The position numbers were made by a program, and so were the translations under genes. A stretch of 64,000 nucleotides of DNA from Castanea sativa. Its lineage: Eukaryota; Streptophyta; Magnoliopsida; Fagales; Fagaceae. The notes under the pieces were generated by a model. It did no database searches, was not told the DNA's origin, and saw only the letters and a program-made list of their open reading frames with translations. Where the stretch lies: NCBI RefSeq assembly GCF_040712315.1, contig NC_134016.1, forward strand, positions 24,252,390 to 24,316,389. Direction: 5' to 3'. This document shows positions 1 to 11,420 of this stretch, piece after piece (the stretch's first letter is position 1; each line of letters opens with the position of its first letter).

Positions 1-764
1 CTCTCTTTGTTCGTCTCTCAGTCTCTCTCTCTATTTGTCTCCCAATCTCTCAATTTCTCTCAATCAATGGCAATAGTGGTCAATCGGCGAGGGTGACCCA
101 TGGCCGATGCTCACTATTAGCAAATTCCTTTTGGGTTTGGTGTTTGCTTTGGGGATTGTTTGTGTGGTTTTTTGAAATACTTAGGTTTGGTGGTTGTTTG
201 CTTAGATTTGAGGTATTTAGGGATGAGTTTGTTCGAATTTGTTTAGGGATTGAGTTAGCTAAAATCTGATGTTGGATCCTATAGCTGTGTGGTCTTTGTT
301 TTCAAACATATTTGCTCTAACTTGGGCTAGTTTGTAGGAGGGAAGTGATTTCTAGCGGGTGGGGTAACTACAAATGCTTCCTCGTTGTATCCGTAGGTTT
401 GTCATCAAAAAAAGTATAAAAAAAAAAATAAAAAAAAAGGGTTATGGAAGACAATTGCTGAAAATTGATGCCAAACAATAAATTGAGTTGGAAGCAAAAA
501 ATTAGTATAGGATTTAAGTATAGAAAAGGAAAAAAAAAATGAATACACACCTAACACAAATCAAACGGGCATTAACTAAAATGACTCACACATAAAGGGC
601 GTAAATGACAATTGCTTAAATTTAAAGGCTATAATTTGTAATTTTTTTCTTTAAATTTCTTTTATTGAGATAGAATTTTGTAGCTGTTGGAAAACTCCTA
701 AAGCTGCCATTGCATACATGATACACCAGTCTCCATGTAATTGGAATTATATTTAATGGGGGAG
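1..764. other. No gene recognised; AT-rich intergenic DNA
   Basis: I see no coding frame with recognisable content. The first 60 bases are CT-rich. The stretch ends in a G-rich run (754-764) that abuts the solo LTR described next, and its last five bases, GGGAG, are duplicated after that LTR. Confidence 0.6.
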
Positions 765-1745
765 TGTTAAGGACATATTTTATGTAGTTGGCTAATCCTT
801 TGACAAAACGCACTTTACTTGTATTTGGGTAGATCTAGGATGTGTTTAATACTTTAAAGAACATGTTGTTCAAGTCAAGTATTAAAGACATGAAGATTAG
901 ACCAAGAAACAAGTGAAGAAAAGGTGTTTACTAAAGCTGGACACCTCCTGGACACCTGCTGGACACCTGCGGACAGCTACTCGACAGATAGCTATCTATC
1001 GAGGTTTAATGAGGCTCGACACCTGTTATCTATCGAGGTATCTATCGAGGTTACGGAAATCAGAATTTTAAGATCTGATTTTTGGGCCAGACTTTTGTAT
1101 TTGTGTAAGATTTCTTTTCTCACAATCCTAAACATATATAAGGCTTATTTTAGAGGTCGTCACATAAGAGAATACAAGAAGAACATATGCAAAAGGTGAC
1201 CAAAGCCTTAGGGTTTTGTAACCAAGTGCTTCTTGATCTTCATTGTTGATGAAGTGAAGAACTTTGCAACCAACATTCTTCTTTCTTAAGTTGGTGAGTG
1301 AGTCACGTACTGAGATTCGTGCAAAGGAGTGAGTCACGTACTGGGATCCGTGTATCAAAGGGTAGCGTTCATATATTGAAGAGTTCAGAGGTTCTGAAGC
1401 GGTAGAAGGTTTCTGTCGTAAGTTCATCTACGGGGATTGTAGAGTCTAGAGACAAAGGTTTTATACTAGATCTGGAACTTCTCTTTACTATAGTGAATTG
1501 CTTTTCGGGAAGGTTTCCCCCCAGGTTTTTTACTGTGAAACTAGTTGGCTTCATTGGTTTTCCTAGGTCATCATATCTTGTCTTATTTATTTTTCCGCTG
1601 CATATTATTTGTGACATGATATTGATGTTTGTTTGTTTTAACAAGTTCATGCATAATAAATCTAATTAACAACTTGGGTTTAAAACTTGTTAATTCTATC
1701 AACCAGGTTCTATATTCTATCAATCGGAGTCTATATTTCCCAACA
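765..1745 (+). mobile_element. Solo LTR, copia-like, flanked by 5-bp duplication GGGAG
   Basis: The segment begins TGTTAAGGACATATTT and ends TTTCCCAACA, so it has TG...CA ends. GGGAG occurs immediately before it (760-764) and immediately after it (1746-1750), as expected for one LTR left by recombination of a full element. Inside is a cluster of CTATCGAGG-type words (about 980-1055), also present in the 3' LTR at 18842-20139. The two LTRs share their first 15 or so bases and their ends only loosely, so they are related families rather than a pair. A G-rich tract lies just upstream and could be misread as a polypurine tract, but the duplicated flank favours a solo LTR. Confidence 0.65.
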
Positions 1746-2814
1746 GGGAGCAAAAAGACAACTTTGGCATTGGACAGGGTTAGAGTTTTACTTATTATTA
1801 GTTGCAAATCCTTTATGTGTATGTCATCTTACGCCACTGCAACTCTCTCTTCCATTGTGTTCTTCTTTCTTAAAAAAAAAACTCCAAAGTCAACTTGGCT
1901 ATAGATTTTGATTCGTGAAAATTTGGCAGTTGATCCGCCCAATCGTGTAAGCATCTATATTCTATACCACCAATGGATTTGTGAATTGTGAATGTTAAAT
2001 AGGCTCATGATCATGTTGATACTTTTGGGTGTAAACAAATTTGGAGATCCTTTCTTGCTGCTACAATTTTATACGAAGCTTGAGATTTAACATTTATTAA
2101 ATCCAAACAGAAGGTGCGCCGCATTGACACTTCGACGTTAGGTTGTTTGATCAAGTTAACAATTCTAGATGCATGTCATAGTTTTCTATATCCTCAGATA
2201 AATGTTTGCTTCCATTCAAAAGATAATGATAAGAGTGGCAATTGGGTGAGTTTGAGTTGGATACATACACACCCCTATTTACTAATTTGTTACCCATTTA
2301 ATCAAATATTTATAACCCAAACCTAACCCAATTCAATTATTATAGGTACTTAGGTAAAACTCAATTACCCAATAATCTATGAATATATATAATAATAAAA
2401 AAACTCTTAAAATCTCAAAAATTACTAAAATACCCTTAAATGCCATTTAACCACTACTTCATCTCAACTCCTTTATTACGATGAAGCCACCTTGTCCGCA
2501 GGAAAATAAACCAAGTCAAATGCAATGTCAATCATAACTAGTAGATCTGAAGCCAATTAAAATTTACCGTTTGTTGCTATTACAAATCTCAGTCTAATAC
2601 ACTTCACACATGTATATGAAATAAAATACGAAATGCTGTCCAAATGAAAATGACATGCCTTTTAAAATGAAGTTATTAATTTTCTTTGCTCTTTGCTTCT
2701 CCCAAAAACAAAGCATTGGATCATTTTTGTTACAACTTTTTATTAATTTAAGTTTAGTTGCACATAAATATTTTTTAGCTTTATACTTACCATTGTACTT
2801 GGCTTTATTTATCT
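1746..2814. other. No gene; contains one end of a hAT-type repeat
   Basis: No coding content recognised. Around 2232-2395 there is a block starting GTGGCAATTGGGTGAG, with repeated forms of ACCCA and CCCAAT. It resembles the left end of the longer repeat at 59733-61013, and no matching right end was found, so it looks truncated. Confidence 0.45.
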
Positions 2815-3963
2815 CAAGTCCATTGGCAAAAGCAAAGCTACTGCTCTAAGTGACACTGAACCTGAGAGTGATTAGGAAGATAAGCTCATGGCATTCACTG
2901 CCACTATTGAAAAAGAGATTAAGGTTGAATATGATAGTGAAGATGAAGAAGAGTTTGATGAATCCAATCTTGAGAAGCTGGATGACCAAGATGATATTTA
3001 GAAAGCCTATGAGAAGCTGTATCGAAATTTTGAAAATCTCTATAGGTTGGCAATGAAGAAGTTGAGCAATTTTGAGATAGAAAAAGAGAATTTATCCACT
3101 AAGATTGACAAGGGAAATTAGACTATTGGTGCCCTCAAATTTAAGAATAACTTTCTTACTGAAAAACGTGTCTAATTGGAAAGGACTTTAAGTGCAAAAC
3201 TCGATGAGATGTTAAACATTTAGAAGTCTTCCTTTGATAGAACATGACTAGGGTATGTTTTATTTACTTCTATTCCTCTTACTCCTAAATCTGTTAGTGG
3301 TAATGTCATTTTTATACCTATATGTGATAATAATGAAACTGAAAACAATAAAACCAAGGGTGATGATAAAATTGAGGCTAAAAAATGATAAGGTTAAGTC
3401 TATTCTTGGAAGTCCACCTAGAGGAAACCTCTTAAAGAAGGAAGTTAAGAAGGATCATCGTCATTCCTTAAATCAGAAATCTTGGCAAAAATGGGCTTTT
3501 GCCCTTTTCACGAAAAAAAATCAGCATGTTGCCCTTTTTCCCAAACTAATTAGGAAAATGCCCCTCTTTTAAAATTTAATTTTCTCAAAATCGAGTTAAG
3601 CCCTATAGCGGCGTTTTAAGGAGCCTATAGGGACGTTTTAAGGAGCCTATAGCGACGTTTTGGAACTCGATTTCCATAAAATCGAGTTATAGGTTTAAAA
3701 AAAAATTGCATGGAACTCGAGTTCATGGAGCTCGAGTTCCAAAATGCCACTATAGGTCCTTAAAACGCCGCTATAGGGCTTCGGAATTTTTTTTGTTTGT
3801 TTTTGAAACTCGATTTTGAGAAAATCGAGTTTCAAAAGAGGCGCATTTCCCTAATTAATTTGGGAAAGGGGGGCAACATGCTGATTTTTTTTTCACGAAA
3901 AGGGCAAAAGCCCATTTTCCCCCAGAAATCTTAGCCTAAGAGATCTCATTTTGGTCATCATTG
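2815..3963 (+). pseudogene. Copia-type gag, C-terminal half, first part (broken)
   Basis: Read on the + strand from about 2815, the frame gives a highly acidic stretch (SDTEPESD, EYDSEDEEEFDES, LEKLDDQDDI), then KAYEKLYRNFENLYRLAMKK and a coiled-coil-like region (KLSNFEIEKENLSTKID). This is the layout I know from plant copia gag upstream of the zinc knuckle. Several stop codons interrupt it, for example after EPESD, DDQDDI and KGN. A MITE interrupts it at 3484-3922. After the MITE a few codons lead into HFGHHC, the first half of a CCHC knuckle, which ends exactly at the duplicated 8 bp that starts the hAT insertion. The rest of the knuckle is at 15129. The N-terminal half of gag is missing. 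Confidence 0.6.
3484..3922. mobile_element. Mutator-like MITE, 439 bp, near-complete inverted repeat
   Basis: The 10 bp CAGAAATCTT lies on both sides (3474-3483 and 3923-3932). The ends are inverted repeats: GGCAAAAATGGGCTTTTGCC on the left and GGCAAAAGCCCATTTTCCCC on the right. The two halves continue as an imperfect palindrome for roughly 90 bases, then enclose shorter palindromes built from AACTCGAGTT and the word CTATAGCGGCG. Duplications of 9-10 bp with long terminal inverted repeats are typical of Mutator-type elements. There is no coding frame, so it is non-autonomous. It interrupts the copia gag reading frame. Confidence 0.8.
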
Positions 3964-4154
3964 CAAGGTTTTGAAACCCAGACTGTTCAATGAACCGTAA
4001 AAGGGAGAGGTTCAAGGTTTTTAAGGTTGGACCGAGGTCGAACCGTAATGACGTCATAATTAATTTAATAATTATTTAAAATATAAATAAATATATTAAA
4101 TTAGTAAAAATTGAAAATTTATCTAAAAATAAAGATAAATAATTATATACATAC

Positions 4155-4204
<50 letters not shown>

Positions 4205-4255
4205 TGTTAGAGCTCTTAAGTCATGACAAAGCTCATTTGAGTACCCAATAATTAT

Positions 4256-4852
4256 TGATGATGCGAAGAAAATCAATAGGCTAGATGATTCGGACTTGAA
4301 AGGACTACTTGCTCTTTTGATGACCTGGAAAAGAAAGAAAAGCGATCAAAAGTGACCGGAGTTACCGGCCAAGAACCCTCCGATGGCAAAGTTAGTTTTC
4401 TCTCTATATTTTTGGAGTTTCAACTTTTTGAGAAATATAAAGTGTACCTTTTTCTGGTCTGAATGTGTGTTTATATAGTGTCCTAGGAACAGTTATTGGG
4501 CTTGTAACCTCCCCTGGATTTGAGGAGGTGCGAGGGTTCAAGGATAACTTTCACAACCGTTTAGGAGTTATATTTTCTCATATAACGGTCACCGGAAGTT
4601 ATGCGTATCTTACGGAGTGGTGACATGTACTTAGGAATTCTGAAGTGTCAATTGTTCGTCCAGGGGTCCTCTTGTGGACGAACCCCTTCAGGACGGGGTT
4701 GATAGCTTTCCTAGGACGAGTGCTGCGGGTGTGTTTTCGTCTATGGACTATCATGGACGTTATCCTCGTCCTGGTGCTTTCTTTTGGACGACTGCTGGGG
4801 TGGATGACCATGGACGGTCTGGAGTACTTTAATTTTTCTTCATTCCTCATCA
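4256..4852 (-). repeat. 3' LTR of the Tat element
   Basis: 597 bp, TG...CA ends. A TATA-like word CTATATAA lies on the - strand at about 4471-4478 and is a candidate LTR promoter core. The half nearest the internal region carries many GGACGA/TCGTCC words. Length is identical to the other LTR and about 94 percent of positions agree by hand alignment. Confidence 0.9.
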
Positions 4853-5076
4853 GTTGCCCCTTCGTCCAGGGATCATACAGCACATCACCAGACTTCAGGA
4901 AAAGTTTTCCAAGAACATTTATTATTATTATTTTCTATTTTATTTGTTTTTCAGACATCGTACCACATGTCATGCTTTCATAGGTGATTGGTCACATCGA
5001 CTTACCTCCTCGAGGCAGATGCCACGTGTCGCTTTCTCATTGGTCTCGTCGTTGTGAATACCGAGACTTCTCTACC

Positions 5077-5085
5077 TATAAATAG
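5077..5085 (+). promoter_or_regulatory. TATA box upstream of the antisense ORF
   Basis: TATAAATAG occurs on the + strand about 170 bases before the ATG at 5256, inside the retrotransposon and pointing opposite to its genes. Sequence and spacing are good for a plant core promoter with an untranslated leader. CATTGG-type words lie about 40 bases further upstream. Function is inferred. Confidence 0.5.
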
Positions 5086-5255
5086 TGGTTTCCCTCTCGT
5101 GCCCCTCTCATTTTTCAGATTTTCTATTTTGACACTTCTCGTCCATCGCCTCGTCAAGGAGTGTTCTCAGCGTCCTTAGTATCTTTCTTCTAGAGCCAGG
5201 TATTCCCCTTACTCTCACTCTCAGGCTTTCCTTTTTAAGCTTTAGGACGTCTGAA

Positions 5256-7441
5256 ATGGCTACCTGTTCGTCTAGCGACAATGTAGACAATGCCACAGAT
5301 GAGTATCATGATTCTTCTAGCTATAATACTTCTAGTAACGATAGTAGTAGTAGTAGTGGCCACACAACGGAGGAATATACCTCTGGTGTTCCTGGAATTC
5401 CCGCTGAAACCTTACAAGAAAGTCTTAGGATGAGGGCAGCCTCTGGAGCTGATACCTCGACGAGCGTCCCGCCGTCCCCCCCCCCCTTTGGACGAAAAAG
5501 AAACTGTGTATAGTTGTGCTATAGAAATCCCTTCTAAGACGGACGAGAAGAGGTTAGATGCTCTTAGGAGTTGGTTCCAAATCCTAGACGATCTAAATCC
5601 TAGGTTAGCCATCCGAGGGGAATGGTGTTGACAACCCCGTTTTGGAATAGGTATTTACGAAGCTTATTTGCTAGGGGGGCGTAAATTACCTTTAAATGTC
5701 TTCGCTAGAGAATTACTCACTAGGTTGGGCTTAGGAGTTTGTCAGTTTAACCCCAACGCATGGAGACTTGTTGTCTCTATGCAAATCTTATGAAGGGAGG
5801 TATTTAATGGGAACCGTCCTATCACCGTGGACGAGTTTCTGTACTGTTATAAATCCTCTGAGATAAGTCAATCTTTAGGTTTTTATCAATTCACAGCTAG
5901 GGGCAATGACTGTAGGTTGATTAAGTCTTTGCCTTCGTCTGACAGAAATTGGAAGACAGAATTTTTCTTTGTCTCTTGTTTCTGGGCAGGGCATCCTATC
6001 GAGGTTGGTAGAGATGCATTTGCCCCTTATACTGGAGAATTAGGGAACCTTCGTCAAGAAGGTATGTTATATTTTTCCTTCCTTCATTCTTTTTTTTTTT
6101 GGTTATATTTTATCTTTAGACAGTTGCTTAACCTTAATTTTCCTCTCTTTTCTCAGCTGTTAGATGTCCTTCTTTAAGTAAATTTCACCGTGACCGCGTC
6201 CACAGAGCTCGTCTACACCCCGAGAGGAATTTTCACTCATTGGTGACTCTTCGACGCTTGCACAAGTGGGGACTTGGCCCTAATCCATCTGCTGAAGCCC
6301 TTGCGCATGAGCAAACTATCCGTAGACGTGAGTGCTTTTCTTACTTGAATTTTTTTATTTATTTATATATATACATATGTACATGTGTTTTTCAGGAATG
6401 ACAACCATGAAAGAAAACAAAGGGAAGGAAGTGATTGACAAGACAACTAGACTTGAAGTTAAACCTCAGCCTCGTCCTGCTACTGGAGACAAGAGGAAAA
6501 GCTTGTCCAAAAACTTGGACTGGGAAGCTTACCCAGTCGTCGGGGGAAGAAGACCAAGCATGGGTCGTCCAGGCCCGAAACTGCTAAGTCTGACCCTCCC
6601 TCCTCCTTGCCGTCCATCATAGTCATTGATGTTGACTTGTCTACGCCCGTCGGCGTCACTCCGTCCAAAACCCATGCTCCTGCTTCGTCCGAGCCTCCTT
6701 AAAGGATTTCCATGAACTTACTGGAGAATGAGGATTTAGCCTGGGAACGATTTCAAGAGGCTGTAACAGGTGAGGACGTGGTTGCGTGCTACGATATGTC
6801 TTTAAAGGAGTTTGAGCATTCCGATGTCCACGATCTTTTTAAGGTGAGCACCTTTGTCTCGTCTTGCTTTAGCAATGTTATCTATTGTCATTTTTATCTC
6901 TTAAACCTTCTTGTCTTCTATGTAGGCAATGTCGAAGTTCATAGCTGCGTCCAGGCAGGCCACGGAGATAGACAAGACGAGGATCCTTCTTGAAAAAAGA
7001 ATAGAGGAGATTAAAGACGATTGTAGAACTAGGGCCGAGGTGGCGAATAAGGCCAAGGACTAGCTTAAGGGGTTGAATGCTTTAGTGGGGGAGCTGAAAT
7101 CTGATGCTGCTAAGAAGGACGATTGTTTTGACTTTCTTCAAAAGAAGAACGGCGAGCTGAGTTTCCTTCTCAAGAAGGCTAAAGACGATGCAGTGGAGGA
7201 GTTCAAGGCATCCAAGGAGTTTACCGACCTGCTAGACACGAACTATGCAGTAGGGTTTGAAGATTTTAGAATGGATGTTATAGAAAACTTTCCTGGAGTT
7301 GACTTTAGCACTATTAAATTCAACCTTGGCGCTGCTACAAGCTCTCTCCTCCAAATAGGCTCAAACGATGTTAATATTGAGGATGATGCCACCACAAAGC
7401 CATCTCAGGACGACCCCAATGTTGATGCCCCCCCTTCCTGA
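5256..7441 (+). pseudogene. Antisense ORF (aORF) of the Tat element, four exons, decayed
   Basis: This + strand gene runs against the retrotransposon's own genes. My model is exon 1 5256-6061 (donor GTATGT), exon 2 6157-6327 (acceptor TTCTCAG, donor GTGAGT), exon 3 6396-6843 (acceptor TTTTCAG, donor GTGAGC) and exon 4 6926-7441 (acceptor ATGTAG, stop TGA). The frame carries across all three junctions. It begins with a serine-rich head (MATCSSSDNVDNATDEY), then a conserved globular stretch (FNPNAWRLVVSMQ, DEFLYCYKSSEISQSLGFYQ, NWKTEFFFVSCFWAG) and ends in a coiled-coil-like, lysine/glutamate-rich domain (LLEKRIEEIKDD to LDTNYAVGFEDFRMD). I remember this protein type from plant gypsy elements but know no function. 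It is broken by frameshifts at the C-run near 5476-5488 and near 6523, and by stops near 5628, 5791, 6701 and 7061. Confidence 0.7.
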
Positions 7442-8403
7442 AGACAAAATTTTTAACTTAAGTGCTATTGTTCTATTTTTCTTTTAGTTTGGTCCATTGT
7501 TTTTTGGACCCTTACTAAGATGTATTTGAGTACAATTATCTCGTCCAGAGTGTTCTAGACGAGTTTATTAACAACTGCCTTTTGAGGCTTATATTATAAG
7601 GGTTTTTGGACGGTGGTCGTCTACCCTCTTTAGACTAATGAATATTTACTTTTATCCATTATTTATTGTATGGACGAGTTTATCCACTATTTTCACCATT
7701 AATGTTATTGGCTTTTAAACAGTCTGTGTTCTAAGTGTTGAATGGTCATCCATGTGATTTTCTTATGGACGACCCACCTAAGTATGGACGTCTTTGCTAG
7801 GACGACAATGATGACTTCGCCAGTCTTTTACCTCATCCTATGGGCAATTATCACTTGTCTCCTTGCAAGACGCGTATAATGTTTTATTTGTCCTAAGACA
7901 TTGAGGCATCTTGGCTGGATGCTCGTCTTTGGAACTTTATGCTTTAACGCATGCCTTTTTCTTGTCTATCTACTTCTTAGACGAGTACGCCTTAGCTTTT
8001 TCTTTTTGCTTTATCCTCATTTCAAGGAAAGCTTATGAACGTTACATCCCTGCGTCCAGAGATTTTCATTCGTCTTAGGCTTTTACCCCCTTGTGGGTAT
8101 CATTATGGAAACTAGATTAAATATATTAGAAATCCAAACCATATTATTGCATGAACATTGTCCACAAATATGGCACGCTTAGAAGCTAGTGCCTTATTAA
8201 AATACTTAAGAATATACATAACTTCGTCTTTTACAAACTGGTCTGTAGACGGTGCAAAAGTTTAAGAACTAGTGCACTTTTTATTCTTAATACACACTAT
8301 AGTAGTAATAAGAACACAACAGTAGGTATAAGTAAACACATAGATCGTGGCTGTAGCTGTCCATAGTATCAACCTTGTCCCTGGATTATTTCTTCCAAGT
8401 TCA
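7442..8403. other. Non-coding spacer between antisense ORF and integrase
   Basis: The two convergent reading frames end at 7441 (+) and 8404 (-). The spacer between has no gene but is dense in GGACGA, GACGAG and CGTCC words, for example near 7541-7565, 7665-7680 and 7765-7805. It probably serves as the shared 3' end of both transcripts (inference). Confidence 0.5.
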
Positions 8404-9550
8404 TCATTGATAGTTCCTCCTCAGGTGTTCCACGTTCCAAGGGTGCTCTAACTTTCGTCCGTCCAGGGCCTCTAGGTAGTATGACCCCTGCCTCTTGCAG
8501 TTGATTACCTTGTAAGGTCCTTCCCAATTGGGTCCCAATTTTCCATGAGCTGGATTCCTAGTTGCTAAGAAGACTCTTTTGAGAACGAGGTCCCCAACAT
8601 TGAATCGTCTGGGTTTCACCATGGCATCATGCTGCCTAGCCATAAGATTCTTGTATCTTGCTGTCCTCTGCTCCGCATCCATTCTTACCTTGTCAATAAG
8701 ATCGAGGTCAAGACGAAATTGTTCCCCATTCTCTCTCTTCTGATACTTCATCACTCGATGATTAGCCATATGAACTTCTGCTGGTATGACGACTTCACTT
8801 CCATAGGCTAGCTTAAAGGGGGTCTCTCCTATCGGAGTTCGTACAGTCGTCCTGTAGGCCCAAAGAACACCTGGTAACTCGTCTGGCTATATCCCTTTTG
8901 CCCCCTCGAGCCGAGTCTTGATGATTTTCAGTAAGGATCGGTTCGCTACTTCTGCTTGTCCATTCATTTGTGGATAGGAGGGTGAGGAATAGTGATTCTT
9001 GATTCCAAAATGTTTGCAAAAGTCCCTAAAGGGAGCGTTGTCAAACTGACGTCCGTTATCCGATACTAGTACCCTGGGTACTCCGAACCTACATAGAATA
9101 TTCTTCCAAACAAAATTTTTAACATTTTGCTGAGGGATTGTTGCAAGAGGTTCGACCTCTACCCACTTGGTAAAGTAATCGATCCCTACTACCAAAAACT
9201 TCATTTGTCTAGTTCCCATAGGGAAGGGACCTAGGATATCCAGTCCCTACTGTGCAAAAGGCCATGGGGCCATCATTGGGGTCTGGTACTCTGATGGCTA
9301 TCTAGGGACATTGCTATAGCACTGACATTAGTCACATACTTTGACATAGGCCTTAGCATCTTCTTGCATTGTAGGCCAATAGTAGCCTGCACGGACGACC
9401 TTATGGACTAGTGATCTCGCTCCTGAATGATTTCCACATGCTCTTTCATGAATTTCCCTCAAAACATAGTTTGACTCGTCTGGAGCCAAGCATCTTAGGT
9501 AAGGTTGGGAAAAACCTCACTTGTACAGCACTTCGTTTATGAGGACGTAT
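8404..9550 (-). pseudogene. Integrase of the Tat element (broken)
   Basis: The - strand frame contains the zinc-binding region (HSGARSLVHKVVRAGYYWPTMQ, then a C-x2-C pair) and the D,D,E core: GLDILGPFP, VLVSDNGRQFD and NGQAEVANRSLLKIIK. The C-terminal part (RRFNVGDLVLKRVF, GPNWEGPYKV, WNVEHLRRNY) ends with a stop at 8404. Stops interrupt it near 9511, 9326, 9302, 9249 and 8887; each is one transition away from CGA, CAA/CAG or TGG. A one-base shift near 9553 separates this frame from the RNase H frame upstream. No chromodomain is visible, as expected for Tat. Confidence 0.85.
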
Positions 9551-9709
9551 TGGCTGCCCTGACCCTCAACTTCCTAGCTTCGTCCTTATCTTCTGGAAGC
9601 CTTCCATCTTTAAGATAGATTACTATTGGACTCATCCAATTTTCTCCCCCTCCTATCTGCTGTATGTTCGGAAAGTCTATGCTTGGAATATATTGGACGT
9701 TGTCGTACT

Positions 9710-10103
9710 CGTCCGTAACTCCTCCTACCAAAGTTGCTTTCACCAAGGCATCTGCTTCCATATTTTCCTCCCTAGGGAGTTTAACAAAACTTATTGCTGA
9801 AAACTTTCGTGCAAGTCGTTTCACTTTACTGAGGTATTTCTTCATCCGATCTTCCTTGGTATCACACATTCCATTTACTTGGTTGATGACTAGCTGAGAA
9901 TCTCCTTTGACTATTATCGACTCCGCCCTTAAAGACTTAGCCAATTCCAATCGTTTGAGTAAAGCTTCGTACTCAGCCTCGTTGTTGGTGGTTTGATACT
10001 GTAGATGGGCCACATACTCCAACTTATCACCCTCTAGGGACTTTAGTTTGACTCCAATCCCTCCTGCATATAGTGTGGATGATCTGTCTACATTAATAAC
10101 CCA
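9710..10103 (-). pseudogene. Second, archaeal-type RNase H domain (aRNH) of the Tat element
   Basis: It directly follows the ordinary retroviral RNase H in the same frame. The four acidic positions can be read: WVINVD, TNNEAEYEALL, VKGDSQLVINQ and MEADAL. A residue that is usually glycine right after the first aspartate is arginine here (VDRSS). A doubled RNase H is an established mark of Tat elements. The first RNase H lacks obvious full activity signals because of stops, so which domain worked before decay cannot be told. Confidence 0.8.
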
Positions 10104-11420
10104 CCTTTCAACTCCTTCGTCTTTATCCAGCTCATCCTGGCTGGGGGTGAACTCTGCAATGAAATCTGCTAATGCCTGTGCCTTTATCGCGCTCCTTGGA
10201 AGGTATCTGATGTCAAACTCGCTAAGTTCCACAACCCACTGCATTAATCGTCCAGCGACTTCTAACTTGTTCATTGCCTTCTTTATGGGATGATCTGTTA
10301 GGACGTTGATAATATGCGCTTGGAAATAATGCCTCAGCTTCCTGGAAGCCATAATCAAGGCAAAAGCTAGCTTCTCCATCATCGGGTATCATCCTTCTGC
10401 TCCTCTCATCGCACGGCTTGTATAATAAACCGGTTTCTAGATTCTCCCTTCTTCTCTGACCAACGCCGAACTTACTGCATGTGGGGACACCGCCAAGTAC
10501 AAATACAGCTCTTCTCTAGGTACAAACGGACTAAGTAACAGCGCTGTCATGAGATATGTCTTCAAGTCTTGGAAGGCTTTTTGACACTCGTCTGTCCACT
10601 CAAATGCCTTCCTAAGGACTTTAAAGAATGACAAACACTTGTCAATAGCTTTCGACACAAACATGTTAAGGGCGGCAACTTGTTCGGTAAGAGACTAGAC
10701 TTCCTTGATATTTTTCGGTGGTTCCATATTCAGTATTGCCTGGATTTTGTCCGGGTTTGCTTCAATTCCTCTGTGCGAAACCATGAACGCCAAAAACTTC
10801 CCTGACGAAAGTCCGAAAGCACACTTGCTTGGATTTAATTTCATGTTATACCGCCGAAGTGTATTAAAAGTCTTTTGAAGGTCGTCCAGATGATTTCCCT
10901 CATCCAGGCTCTTTACCAGCATATCATCTACATAAACCTCCACATTTCGCCCGATTTGAGGACAGAACATGTGGTTAACCAGTCTTTGGTAAGTCGCCCC
11001 TGCGTTCTTCAGACCGAAGGGCATTACTTTGTAGCAATACAACCCTTGGCTTGTAATGAATGAGGGCTTTTCTTGATCCGCTTCGTCCATCTTTATCTGG
11101 TTGTAGCCTAAGAAGGCGTCCATGAAGCTCAGCACCCTGTGACCTGCCGTCGAGTCCACTAGCTGGTCAATACATGGTAATAGATAACTATCCTTGGGAC
11201 AAGCTTTGTTTAAGTCAGTAAAGTCCACGCACATTCGCCACTTACCGTTAGCTTTCTTCACCATGACTACGTTCGCCAACCAATCTGGATAATAAACTTC
11301 TCGGATGAACTCCGCGGTAACCAACTTCTGGACTTCTTCCTTGATGGCATTGTCTCGCTCAGGAGCAAAAACCCTCTTCTTCTAACGCACTGGTTTGGAA
11401 TAGGGACACACATTTAGGCT
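10104..11420 (-). pseudogene. Reverse transcriptase and first RNase H of the Tat element
   Basis: The - strand frame reads through classical gypsy RT blocks: WLANVVMVKKANGKWRMCVD, DLNKACPKDSYLLP, FMDAFLGYNQI, MPFGLKNAGATYQRL, the catalytic YVDDMLV, and LNPSKCAFGL. It is followed by the connection (AFEWTDECQKAFQDLK) and RNase H (HYFQAHIINVLTDHPIK, VVELSEFDIRYLP). Stops interrupt it near 11383, 10695, 10437 and 10389. In each case CAG or CGA has probably become TAG or TGA. It shares one frame with the protease upstream. Confidence 0.9.

Noticed and set aside
4076..4276. Open frame on the - strand over the TA tract
   Set aside because: Microsatellite-driven IY repeats inside the hAT element.
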